64,000 bases of DNA from Hyphomicrobium_A sp964405975. Lineage in GTDB: Bacteria; Pseudomonadota; Alphaproteobacteria; Rhizobiales; Hyphomicrobiaceae. Location of the stretch: NCBI GenBank assembly GCA_964405975.1, contig CAYOPW010000004.1:19746-83745 (forward strand), read 5' to 3'. This document shows positions 1-8,983 of the stretch, piece after piece (the first letter of the stretch is position 1; each line of letters opens with the position of its first letter). A program made the position numbers and the translations under genes. The notes beneath the pieces were generated by a model. It saw only the letters and a program-made list of their open reading frames with translations. It did not search any database and was not told the DNA's origin.

Positions 1-1095
1 GGCGATTGGGGTGTTGTAGCCCTAGGCCTTGCATTCATGACCTTCGCAGGCGCGATCGTGGTATTTCGTCTTCGCGAGGTGGAGCACGATAAGACTTATG
101 GCGCTACGACCGTTGTTGCGGCGATGATTGCGTTTGCGCTCGGCGCATTGGCCGTTCTGGGCGACCAGACCGTGGCCGCTGCGGCGGGCGTGGCTGCGGC
201 AATCCTTCTGGCACTCAAGGCCGCGCTTCACACTTGGCTCAAAAGGCTCACATGGGAGGAGCTGCGCGCCGGACTGATCCTTCTCGCCATGACGGTTGTC
301 CTGCTGCCGGTACTGCCCGACCGCGAGATTGCTGCCTGGCTCCCCATCAATCCACGCGAAGTCTGGCTGCTCACCATCCTCATCGCCGTTCTGTCGTTCG
401 CCGGCTACGTGGCCATCCGCGTTGCCGGTCCCCAGCTTGGCATTCCTCTTTCGGGCATTGCAGGCGGGCTTGTTTCCTCCACCGCCACCACGCTCAATAT
501 GGGCCGCCTGGCGCGCCAACACACCGAGCGCACCAAACTCTTTGCCGCGGCGATTATGCTCTCCAGCGCGGTTATGATGCTGCGCGTGATCTTCCTCGTC
601 GGGGTCGTCAATGCTTCGCTCTTGCAGTTCATCGCGCCGCCCTTGCTGCTAGCCGTGCTCGCGCAAGGCGTCCTTGCCGGATATTTGGGGAACTGGACGC
701 GCAGTGCAGCAACAGTCGACCAGCCGCTTACTCTGAAGAATCCCTTCGATCTCGGTGTTGTCCTGGCCTTTGGCGCGTTGCTCGCAATCATTATGGTGCT
801 CACAAAGTTGCTCGCAGCGTGGGCGGGCGCAGGCGGTGCGTTTGCTCTTGCGGCGGTTTCGGGAACTTTCGATGTGGACGCGATCAGCTTATCGCTGGCG
901 CGCCTGGTGCCGGGCGGACTTGACGCCAATACCGCCGTCTACGCCATCCTTATCGCGATCGTTGCCAACAGCTTGACCAAGATTGGGCTCGCCTGGACGA
1001 CGGGCGGCACGTTACTTGGCAAACTATTTGCGGGCGGCGTCGCGGCCGCGCTTGTCGCAGGCGGAATTGGTTTGTGGGCGGCGACCTCGATTTGA
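1..1095 (+). CDS. MgtC/SapB-family DUF4010 membrane protein (5' end outside window)
   Basis: The reading frame is open from the first base, so the start probably lies upstream; about 364 residues are visible. The protein is almost entirely hydrophobic, with around nine candidate membrane segments. It carries signatures I associate with the DUF4010 half of MgtC/SapB-like proteins: a GGLVSSTATT stretch about 160 residues into the visible part and GTFDVDAISLSLARL near the C-terminus. The family is an integral inner-membrane protein of unknown biochemical function; some relatives are linked to magnesium homeostasis. The first ATG in view (position 37) is in the middle of a hydrophobic stretch and is unlikely to be the true start. 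The next gene converges on it. Confidence 0.75.
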   Translation, partial: GDWGVVALGLAFMTFAGAIVVFRLREVEHDKTYGATTVVAAMIAFALGALAVLGDQTVAAAAGVAAAILLALKAALHTWLKRLTWEELRAGLILLAMTVVLLPVLPDREIAAWLPINPREVWLLTILIAVLSFAGYVAIRVAGPQLGIPLSGIAGGLVSSTATTLNMGRLARQHTERTKLFAAAIMLSSAVMMLRVIFLVGVVNASLLQFIAPPLLLAVLAQGVLAGYLGNWTRSAATVDQPLTLKNPFDLGVVLAFGALLAIIMVLTKLLAAWAGAGGAFALAAVSGTFDVDAISLSLARLVPGGLDANTAVYAILIAIVANSLTKIGLAWTTGGTLLGKLFAGGVAAALVAGGIGLWAATSI

Positions 1096-1099
1096 GGCG

Positions 1100-1420
1100 T
1101 CAGGGTGCTTCGCGCAGAGACATGATGTAAGCAGAAAGCGCAAACATCTCGTCTTGGCTAAGCTTGTGGTCCGGCATCATCGGCGGCATTGAATTCAACC
1201 AGGCGACGATACCTTCGCGTGTTTGGCCGTGGCGGTTGGCAACCGCACCAAATCCAGGAATGCCCATCGGGCCCTGCTTTTCACCCTGGCCTTCATTGAG
1301 ATGGCATCCTGCACAGAGCGCTTCAGCCAGCTCGCGGCCTTTCTCGACCTCGTCTAGCGCGGCGGCGGGCGGCGCTAGAAGGAGTGCACCAATCCATGCT
1401 GCTGCCATCAATCGAAACAT
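1100..1420 (-). CDS. Small periplasmic c-type cytochrome
   Basis: The 106-residue product starts with a Sec signal peptide (hydrophobic core about residues 4-18, cleavage probably after PAAA). The haem-attachment motif CAGCH is at residues 36-40, and Met residues in PPMMPDHKL near residue 80 can supply the distal axial ligand. This matches a minimal class I cytochrome c, likely an electron carrier in the periplasm. A purine-rich ribosome site (GAGAGGGG) precedes the ATG. It converges with the DUF4010 gene with only a few bases between the stops. No oxidase or dehydrogenase partner lies beside it, so its redox partner is unknown. Confidence 0.88.
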   Translation of the reverse strand: MFRLMAAAWIGALLLAPPAAALDEVEKGRELAEALCAGCHLNEGQGEKQGPMGIPGFGAVANRHGQTREGIVAWLNSMPPMMPDHKLSQDEMFALSAYIMSLREAP

Positions 1421-1466
1421 TGCGGCCCCTCTCTTATCGACCCTCCAAGTATTGATCTAATGCGCC

Positions 1467-2825
1467 TTACTCCGGCAAGGGGACGCGCACGGCCGTGAAG
1501 GCTTCGCGCTGACGCGCGGCCACATCGTCAAGCACAAACCCCTCAATTGTGTCGTTGAAAAGCCGGAACCAATTCTGCCGCGCGCCCAAATGCAAGAATA
1601 CGCCGCCAAGGCCGATTGCCGCGCGATCCATAAAGACGAACTCGCGCGGCACCGTCACGGGACCCTTCTCACGCAGGATTTTGTGCACAGTGAAGGCTTC
1701 CCTGCGACCATATTCACCCGGCGTCGTAACCTCGGCAATGGTGCGCTCGCGATCGTCCAACAGCGGACCGTAGATGAACTGGGCCCAGATGTTCAACGCC
1801 TCGATCAGCTCATTCGACAGTCCCTTAAAACCCCACGTCTCGTACGCGTGCACGACGAGATCGCGGTTGTCCGTCAGCAGTCCCGTATAGAGGTCGATGA
1901 CCCCTTGCACGAAAGGCACGTGGAAGCTGCGAATGCAGCCGTAGTCGAGCAAGTTGATGCCGGCCGGGCGCCCTTCGCGCTCAAACACCGTGTAGTTGCC
2001 CAAGTGCGGATCGCCGTGAATGACGCCATAGTGAGAGAAGGGATACCACCAAGCCCGAAACATCGCGCGGGCAATCGTGTTGCGATCCTCAAGAGGTGCC
2101 TGCTTGTAGGCGAGAAGCTTGCGGCCTTCCAGCCACGTCATGGTCAAGAGCCGCTTTGTTGATAGGTTCGCGACGACGTCTGGCACGCGGATTTGCTCAT
2201 CCTCGGCGAAGATCGCGCCATAGAGCTGCGTGTGACGGGCTTCGAGATCATAGTCGAGTTCCTCGCGCAGCCGCGCAGAGATCTCCTTCAAGATCTCGCC
2301 GGTCTCGATTGCCGGATTCATCCGCGAATGGATCAGAAAGATCGCCTTGAGCTGATTAAGATCAGCTTCGACGGCCGATGACATGTCTGGATATTGAAGC
2401 TTCACGGCCAACTGACGCCCATCGTGGGCAACGGCGCGGTGGACCTGCCCGAGAGAAGCAGACGCGGCCGCCGCCGTTTCGAAGCTTGCAAAGCGCTCTA
2501 TCCAATCGGGACCCAGTTCGGCGCGCATACGTCTCTTCGCAAACGCGGGCCCCATGGCGGGTGCCGCCGACTGCAGTTGCGCCAGTTCACGCGCGTATTC
2601 CGCTGGTAATGCCTCAGGAATCGTAGACAGAAGCTGTGCCACCTTCATGAGCGGGCCCTTCAGCCCGCCGAGCGCTGCTGCTAGCTCCGCCGCATTGCGT
2701 GAGCTGTCTTGTTCAACGCCAAACAAGCGCCCGCCCGCAACCCGAGCCGCGACCGCGCCGACATTTGTGCCGACGCGCACATAACGGGCGGCGCGCGCTG
2801 AAAAGCGGTTTTCTTCCTCGTCCAT
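1467..2825 (-). CDS. ABC1/UbiB-like atypical protein kinase (AarF/ADCK family)
   Basis: I place the start at the ATG beginning MDEEENRF, giving 452 residues; an upstream ATG would add 14 residues of poor quality. ABC1-family features are present: an Ala-rich nucleotide loop AAAASASLGQVH at about 118-129, the lysine in LAVKLQ near 142, the catalytic-loop-like HGDPHLGN around 260 and an LLDYG metal-binding motif soon after. The N-terminal motif that is usually KxGQ reads KVAQ (61-64) here, so the conserved Gly is Ala. UbiB family members support ubiquinone biosynthesis or lipid handling at the membrane. This one may be an ABC1 paralogue and not UbiB itself, because no ubiE/ubiB operon is present. 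Confidence 0.8.
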   Translation of the reverse strand: MDEEENRFSARAARYVRVGTNVGAVAARVAGGRLFGVEQDSSRNAAELAAALGGLKGPLMKVAQLLSTIPEALPAEYARELAQLQSAAPAMGPAFAKRRMRAELGPDWIERFASFETAAAASASLGQVHRAVAHDGRQLAVKLQYPDMSSAVEADLNQLKAIFLIHSRMNPAIETGEILKEISARLREELDYDLEARHTQLYGAIFAEDEQIRVPDVVANLSTKRLLTMTWLEGRKLLAYKQAPLEDRNTIARAMFRAWWYPFSHYGVIHGDPHLGNYTVFEREGRPAGINLLDYGCIRSFHVPFVQGVIDLYTGLLTDNRDLVVHAYETWGFKGLSNELIEALNIWAQFIYGPLLDDRERTIAEVTTPGEYGRREAFTVHKILREKGPVTVPREFVFMDRAAIGLGGVFLHLGARQNWFRLFNDTIEGFVLDDVAARQREAFTAVRVPLPE

Positions 2826-2923
2826 GAGACGTCTCGCCTGGTGGGACCGTATCACACGGCAGCCCACGACATATCATACGCGCAAGGCACGACTACAAGG
2901 GAAGTGGGAAGTGCCTTGAGACG

Positions 2924-4837
2924 TTAGATTGCCACCTGCGTGCCAACTTCCACGACACGGTCCGTCGGGATTCTAAAGTAGGTCGTGGCGTCCTCGGAAC
3001 TGCGAGCTAGCGCCACGAACAGCCGGTCTTGCCAGGGCGGCATTTCAGACTTGGGCGTCATGCGCAGATTACGGCGCGACAGGAAGAATGAGGTTGCGCT
3101 CATGTCGACTTTGAGATCCTTGCGCCGGCATTGCTCGAAAATCTTTGGCACGCTCGGCGTCTCCATGAAGCCGTAGCGGGCGATCACCCGAAGGAAGGTG
3201 TCGGAAACGCGCTCAACAGAGACCCGTTCGTGGCGCGGCACCCGCGGTACGTCCTCGGTCTTAATGGACAAGATGATATTACGTTCGTGCAGAATACGGT
3301 TGTGCTTCAAGTTGTGCATAAGCGCGGTAGGCGCCGCCGTCGGGTCGGCCGTGAAGAACACCGCTGTGCCCGCCACCCGCTGCGGCGGTTTTGCCTCGAG
3401 CTTGCGCAAGAGCCAGCCGAGATCGGCCTCGTGTTTGCGGGTCTGCTTGGCAAGAAGGTGTGCGCCTTTGACCCAGGTCACCATTACAAGACCGACCACA
3501 GCCGCCATAAGCAGCGTAACCCATGCGCCATCGAGAACCTTCAGTGTGTTGGCCGCGAAGAATGCCTGCTCGAGGATGAGAAACGGCACGATCACGAGCG
3601 CCACCTGCCATAGCTTCCACCCCCACATCCGCCAAATGACGAAAAACGCTAGCAGCGATTCGATAACCATCTGCGCCGAGATTGCGACGCCATAGGCGGA
3701 TGCCAGATTGCTCGAGTTCTTGAAGAGCACCACGATCAGCAAAACGGCTACGAACATTATCCAGTTGACGCGCGGCAGGTAGATCTGTCCGGATATGCTT
3801 TCGGACGTGTGCATAATACCGAAACGCGGCAGCAGGCCGAGCTGAATAGCCTGCCGCGTTACCGAGAAAGCACCCGTGATCACCGCCTGGCTCGCGACAA
3901 TGGTCGCGACCGTCGCAAGTATGACCATGGGAACGAGGGCCCAATCGGGATAGAGGAGAAAGAACGTATTCTCGAGCGACTCGGGCCGCGAAAGCACGAG
4001 CGCTCCCTGGCCAAAATAATTGATGGTCAGCGCCGGCAGAATGAACCCGAGCCACGCGGTCTGAATTGGTTTGCGGCCGAAGTGGCCAAGGTCAGCATAG
4101 AGGGCTTCAGCGCCCGTTACGGCGAGAAAAATGAGACCGACAACGATAAAGCCGATCATGCCGTGCTTGAAGACGAACCTCACACCATACCAGGGATTGA
4201 GCGCCACCAGAACGTCTGGATTGGCGATGATCTGCAACAGTCCTCCGACAAAAAGTGCGATAAACCAAACGAAGGTAATCGGTCCAAAGAAAGCGGCGAC
4301 CTTTGCGGTACCGCGCGACTGTGCGGCGAACAATCCAATCAGAATGAGGATGGTCAGCGGCAGAACGAGGTCCTCGAATGCCGGCGACACGAGATGCAGG
4401 CCTTCTATCGCTGAGACGACGGAAATGGCCGGCGTAATAACGGCGTCGCCATAGAAAAACGATGCACCCGCTATGCCGAGCCCCATGAGGACCGGTGAAC
4501 TGCGCTTGGCCACTGACTGGGCGAGTGCCATGAGTGCAAACGTGCCGCCTTCGCCGTTGTTGTCGGCGCGCAGCAAAATGAAAATGTACTTCAGGGTGAC
4601 AATGAGCAAGAGCGCCCAAACGATCAGCGACAGCACGCCGAAAACAACCTCGCGCCCTGCAAAGCTTTCGCCTTTTGCGGCGATCACGGCCTCGTTGAAA
4701 GCGTAAAGCGGGCTCGTGCCGATGTCGCCATAGACGACGCCGATGCAGCCCAGGACGAGCGCCCAGAATTGCTTTGTGGAAGTGCCGTCGGGCGAGCCAG
4801 CCTCGGCGCCCTTCGCCACCACGTGCGACTGTGCCAC
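2924..4837 (-). CDS. kup: Kup-family low-affinity potassium uptake protein
   Basis: The 637-residue protein matches KUP/HAK/KT potassium symporters in length and layout. The first membrane segment contains the family hallmark GVVYGDIGTSPLYAF near residue 35-50, then about twelve hydrophobic segments and a hydrophilic C-terminal domain of roughly 170 residues (from about 465) ending in FRIPTDRVVEVG. It would import K+ with H+ across the inner membrane. It is followed by the ABC1 kinase gene on the same strand after about 100 bases, so co-transcription is possible but not shown. The N-terminal extension (MAQSHVVAKGAEAG) is variable in this family. Confidence 0.95.
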   Translation of the reverse strand: MAQSHVVAKGAEAGSPDGTSTKQFWALVLGCIGVVYGDIGTSPLYAFNEAVIAAKGESFAGREVVFGVLSLIVWALLLIVTLKYIFILLRADNNGEGGTFALMALAQSVAKRSSPVLMGLGIAGASFFYGDAVITPAISVVSAIEGLHLVSPAFEDLVLPLTILILIGLFAAQSRGTAKVAAFFGPITFVWFIALFVGGLLQIIANPDVLVALNPWYGVRFVFKHGMIGFIVVGLIFLAVTGAEALYADLGHFGRKPIQTAWLGFILPALTINYFGQGALVLSRPESLENTFFLLYPDWALVPMVILATVATIVASQAVITGAFSVTRQAIQLGLLPRFGIMHTSESISGQIYLPRVNWIMFVAVLLIVVLFKNSSNLASAYGVAISAQMVIESLLAFFVIWRMWGWKLWQVALVIVPFLILEQAFFAANTLKVLDGAWVTLLMAAVVGLVMVTWVKGAHLLAKQTRKHEADLGWLLRKLEAKPPQRVAGTAVFFTADPTAAPTALMHNLKHNRILHERNIILSIKTEDVPRVPRHERVSVERVSDTFLRVIARYGFMETPSVPKIFEQCRRKDLKVDMSATSFFLSRRNLRMTPKSEMPPWQDRLFVALARSSEDATTYFRIPTDRVVEVGTQVAI

Positions 4838-5074
4838 GTTGGCACCTCACGTTGAGCTCGCTGCTGAGCAGCAATGGCGGGCGCTTCTAACCCCTAATGC
4901 GGCCCAAAGGGAACCCCCAAATTCGAACCGTGCGCACCTACTCAATCTCTATAGGTACGAAAGACTCAGAGGCCGGAAAGGTTGAAGCACGTTGCTGCGG
5001 GGGCGACAACAGCTCTATCCCCCAGAAAAAGTGCCACCTTCTCAACACCGTGGCGCGACGCGCTGCCGCGGGCG

Positions 5075-6940
5075 TCAGCTCCTCGCGTCCATGGCTTCCA
5101 GCTCATCGATCATGCCCGCGATAACCTTCAAGCCCTTATGCCAAAACTCTGGGCTCGAGGCATCTAGCCCAAACGGCGCCAGTAGCTCTGAATGGTGCTT
5201 TGAGCCGCCGGATTTCAGCATCTGGAAGTATTTGGCAACGAAGCCCGGGTGCGCCTCTTCGTAGAGACCATAGAGCGAGTTCACCAGACAATCGCCGAAA
5301 GCATAGGCATAGACATAGAACGGCGAGTGAATGAAGTGCGGCACATAGGTCCAGAACACCTCGTAGCCGGGTTTGAGTTCAATCGCCGGCCCGAGACTTT
5401 CGGATTGCACATCCAACCAAATGGCGTTCAGCTGGTCTGGAGTTAGCTCGCCTTGACGCCGCGCCTCATGGACCTTTCGCTCAAATGTGTAGAAAGCAAT
5501 CTGTCGCACGACGGTGTTGAGCATGTCCTCGACTTTACCGGCGAGGAACGCTTTGCGCTCCTTAGGGTCGTCGATTTCCTTCAACAGCGCTTTGAATGTC
5601 AGCATCTCGCCGAACACAGAGGCCGTTTCGGCAAGCGTCAGGGGCGTGGGCGCCATGAGCGCTCCCTGGGGCCGCGCCAGCATCTGGTGCACGCCGTGCC
5701 CCAACTCATGTGCCAACGTCATCACATCGCGCGGCTTGCCGAGGTAGTTGAGCAGAACGTAAGGATGCACGGACGGAACGGTCGACGCCGAAAAGGCGCC
5801 CGGCGCCTTGCCCGGCCGCACCGGCGCATCGATCCAGTTCTTGTCGAAAAACTCCTTAGCGATGCCTGCCATCTCCGGCGCGAATCCGGCGAAGGCGCCG
5901 AGCACGATCTGTTGCGCCTCCGGCCACGCGAATATTTTGTCCGGTTTATCAGGCAATGGCGCATTCCTATCCCAGTGCGGCAAGCGTTCCTTACCCAACC
6001 ACTTGGCCTTCATGGCGTAGTAGCGGTGCGAGAGTTTGGGATAGCTATCGTGCACGCTCTCTACGAGCGCATCCACGACCGGCGCCTCTACTCGATTGGC
6101 CAGGTGCCGGCTGTCGGCTACGTCCTTGAAGCCGCGCCAACGGTCTGAGATTTCCTTGTCCTTAGCGAGCGTGTTGGTAATGAGCGTGAAGAGCCGCACG
6201 TTCTCTTTGAAGACCGCTGCCAGTGCCTCGGCCGCGGCCTTGCGCTTCTCCTCAGCGGGATCGCTCAGCAGGTTGAGGACCGGCTCAAGTGTCAGCGGCT
6301 CAGGTTCGCCCGCGATGGGAAAGCGAAGAGCTGTCATTGTCTCGCTAAAGAGCCGGGTCCAGGCCGCGCTCGAGGTCTGGCCTTTCTCGTGAAATAACTC
6401 TTCGAGCTTCTGTTCGAGCTGGTAGGGCTTCTCCTTGCGAACGTTATCGATCCACGGCTTATAGCGCGCGAGCTTTGGGTCCTTCAGCGCCTCAGCCATC
6501 ACCGGCTCATCGATCTGATTGAGTTCCAAATCGAAAAAGATGATGTCGGTCGAAATGGCGGTGAGTTTTTCCGAAATGTCCCCATAGAACTTGGCACGAT
6601 CGGGATCGGCCTGATTTGCAGCATAATAAAGCCCGGCAAACGAGCCCAGCTTCCCCATTGTTTCGACAAGCTGCTCAAATTCCTCAATCGCGCTGGCAAG
6701 AGCAGCCCCATCGCTACCAAGCTTTGTCAGCTTGCCTTGGTAGCGCTCTTTCATGCGCTGCGCGGCGGCGGCGGCGGCATCAATATCGCGAGCCACTTCC
6801 GGCGCATCGGGCGCGGTATAGAGGTCGGCAAGGCTCCATTCGGGCATCGATCCTAAGTCGGGCGCACGCATTTGGTCTCGCGCTGCCTCGGCGGAACTCA
6901 TTGGCGTTGACAGAACGTTAAGGCGCGTTTGGGATCGCAT
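5075..6940 (-). CDS. pepF: Oligoendopeptidase F (M3B metallopeptidase)
   Basis: The zinc site HELGHGVHQ is clear, in the sequence MTLAHELGHGVHQM at about residue 400, with the downstream glutamate in LTLAETASVFGEM as third ligand. Length (621 residues) fits PepF-type M3 peptidases, which cut short peptides in the cytoplasm. The longer open frame starts 34 codons earlier. I choose the ATG at 6940 because GGAG stands six bases before it on the minus strand, while neither the outer start nor the later ATG at 6901 has a ribosome site. There is no adjacent peptide transporter. Confidence 0.93.
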   Translation of the reverse strand: MRSQTRLNVLSTPMSSAEAARDQMRAPDLGSMPEWSLADLYTAPDAPEVARDIDAAAAAAQRMKERYQGKLTKLGSDGAALASAIEEFEQLVETMGKLGSFAGLYYAANQADPDRAKFYGDISEKLTAISTDIIFFDLELNQIDEPVMAEALKDPKLARYKPWIDNVRKEKPYQLEQKLEELFHEKGQTSSAAWTRLFSETMTALRFPIAGEPEPLTLEPVLNLLSDPAEEKRKAAAEALAAVFKENVRLFTLITNTLAKDKEISDRWRGFKDVADSRHLANRVEAPVVDALVESVHDSYPKLSHRYYAMKAKWLGKERLPHWDRNAPLPDKPDKIFAWPEAQQIVLGAFAGFAPEMAGIAKEFFDKNWIDAPVRPGKAPGAFSASTVPSVHPYVLLNYLGKPRDVMTLAHELGHGVHQMLARPQGALMAPTPLTLAETASVFGEMLTFKALLKEIDDPKERKAFLAGKVEDMLNTVVRQIAFYTFERKVHEARRQGELTPDQLNAIWLDVQSESLGPAIELKPGYEVFWTYVPHFIHSPFYVYAYAFGDCLVNSLYGLYEEAHPGFVAKYFQMLKSGGSKHHSELLAPFGLDASSPEFWHKGLKVIAGMIDELEAMDARS

Positions 6941-7218
6941 GAATTGCTCCGAAGTTTGGGGGATGGGAATACTAACCTGCGCAAGCCAGCCCAGAATTTC
7001 AAGCCACGAAGCAACGAGCGCACAGCTTGCCTTGCGTGACAAGAACTACTCATGTGGACCAAAAAAGGCTCAAGGTGGGCCCCATCGAAACTCCTTCTTT
7101 ACCCTTGCAAGGCACTCTCTACTTATTGAGTGAGCCGTCGGTCGCCAACTGTCCAATCCTGACGCAATTCGGGAGGGTGTAGGGCGCCGGCCCGTCCAGG
7201 TGTGAGTCCGAGTGCCCC

Positions 7219-8724
7219 ATGGTAAAGTGTGTCTTAATCGTCGATGACGATCCTGCCCAGCGCCGCATCCTTGAAGAAACGATTAAGCGGCTTGGCTTCG
7301 AGGCTAAGAGCGCAAGTTCTGGCGAAGAAGCGCTACAGATCCTAGAACGATCGGAGCGCGCGCCAATCGCAGTCGTTCTTCTCGACCTCATCATGTCCGG
7401 CCTCGACGGCATGGGAGTGCTTGAAAGACTCAAGGGACGTCCAGGTTCTCCCCCGGTTATCGTTCAGACCGCACACGGCTCCATTGATACCGCCATCAAT
7501 GCGATGCGCGCAGGCGCCGTCGATTTCGTCGTGAAACCGGCGTCGCCGGAACGGTTAGAAGTTTCCATCCGGAGCGCCTTGAAGATCGAGGCGCTCGCTG
7601 GCGAGATTAGCCGCATTAAGAAGAAGGTCGAAGGCACGCTCACCTTCAACGATCTCATCATGCGTGGTGATACGATGGAGCGCGTCATCGCCCTCGGCCG
7701 CCGTGCCGCCGTCTCTAATATCCCCGTCCTTATCGAAGGCGAATCGGGTGTCGGCAAAGAGCTGATTGCGCGCGCCATCCAGGGCGAAAGCGAGCGCGCC
7801 GGCAAGCCGTTCGTTGTTGTGAACTGCGGTGCGATTCCAGAGAACCTTGTTGAAAGCATTCTGTTTGGCCACGAGAAGGGGTCCTTCACGGGCGCAGTCG
7901 ACAAGCGCATTGGCAAATTCCAGGAAGCCGATGGCGGCACGCTCTTCCTCGATGAAATCGGCGAACTGCCCCTTGATGCTCAAGTGAAGCTTCTGCGGGC
8001 GCTGCAGGAAGGCGAGATCGATCCCGTCGGTTCCAAGAGATCGGTCAATGTGAACTTCCGCCTGATCTCTGCAACCAACCGCGACATTATCCAGCTCGTG
8101 CGTGAGGGCAAATTCCGCGAGGACCTCTACTACCGCCTGAACGTCTTCCCCATTTGGGTGCCGCCGCTGAGAGAACGCCTTGACGACGTTCCCGAGTTGG
8201 CTCGCTACTTCATGACCCGTTTCGCCGCTGAGGAAGGCAAGCGCGTGAGCACCATCAGCGATGACGCGGTGCGCCTTCTTGAATCGTACCCATGGCCCGG
8301 CAACGTGCGCCAGCTTGAGAACGCCGTGTTCCGCGCCGTAGTGCTGGCCGATACGTCGGAGCTCACTGTTGCCGAATTCCCGCAGATTGCCGCCCACGTC
8401 ACTGGTTTTGAAACGCAAGTTCCTGCCGCCCCGCCTCCGGCCGCCAAGGAGCCATTATTCACGGGCCCCGCTCTCTTGGGGGCTGAAGACACCGTTCCGC
8501 AGACGATGGATGTCCGTGATGACAGTGGCGAGAGCGCGCTCGGTATCCCTGCGGTGAATGAAGGCGGCGATATTCGGCCGTTGGACGAGATCGAAGCCGA
8601 CATGATTCGCTTGGCGCTTGGACGCTATCGCGGACACATGACGGAAGTCGCCAAGCGGCTGAAGATCGGCCGGTCCACATTGTATCGCAAGATGCAGGAA
8701 TACGGCTTGGAGCCACGCGCCTAA
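7219..8724 (+). CDS. NtrC-type sigma-54-dependent response regulator (orphan)
   Basis: Three domains are visible in 501 residues. The receiver domain has acidic pocket VDDD (8-11), phospho-acceptor D56 in VVLLDLIM and K106. The AAA+ activator domain has Walker A GESGVGKE (174-181), the sigma-54 contact loop GSFTGA (221-226) and Walker B TLFLDEIGELP. A Fis-like helix-turn-helix ends the protein (MTEVAKRLKIGRSTLYRKM). The sigma-54 loop carries Ser where GAFTGA has Ala. A long Ala/Pro-rich linker of about 60 residues separates the ATPase from the HTH. No histidine kinase is adjacent, so the input signal is unknown. The ribosome site before the ATG is weak. Confidence 0.92.
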   Translation: MVKCVLIVDDDPAQRRILEETIKRLGFEAKSASSGEEALQILERSERAPIAVVLLDLIMSGLDGMGVLERLKGRPGSPPVIVQTAHGSIDTAINAMRAGAVDFVVKPASPERLEVSIRSALKIEALAGEISRIKKKVEGTLTFNDLIMRGDTMERVIALGRRAAVSNIPVLIEGESGVGKELIARAIQGESERAGKPFVVVNCGAIPENLVESILFGHEKGSFTGAVDKRIGKFQEADGGTLFLDEIGELPLDAQVKLLRALQEGEIDPVGSKRSVNVNFRLISATNRDIIQLVREGKFREDLYYRLNVFPIWVPPLRERLDDVPELARYFMTRFAAEEGKRVSTISDDAVRLLESYPWPGNVRQLENAVFRAVVLADTSELTVAEFPQIAAHVTGFETQVPAAPPPAAKEPLFTGPALLGAEDTVPQTMDVRDDSGESALGIPAVNEGGDIRPLDEIEADMIRLALGRYRGHMTEVAKRLKIGRSTLYRKMQEYGLEPRA

Positions 8725-8983
8725 GCGTACCCAAAGCTCCCCTGAAGCGCTGCCGCCGCTTTGCCAACCCGCAAGGCAATCCCTTGGCGGATCGATTGCG
8801 CTTGCCTCAAATAGCCTCAATTCTTCCACAGCCTAAACAGTAGATTGGACGATAAGCGCTGTTTGCAATTTGGACACAGCCCCACTGAGACCTATGCGTA
8901 CGAAACGCGTGCGCGATCATTAGGGGTGGCCAGGCATTCCTTGCTCGGTTAGCGTGCCGCCCGACACTGGGAGGAGAATCCTT

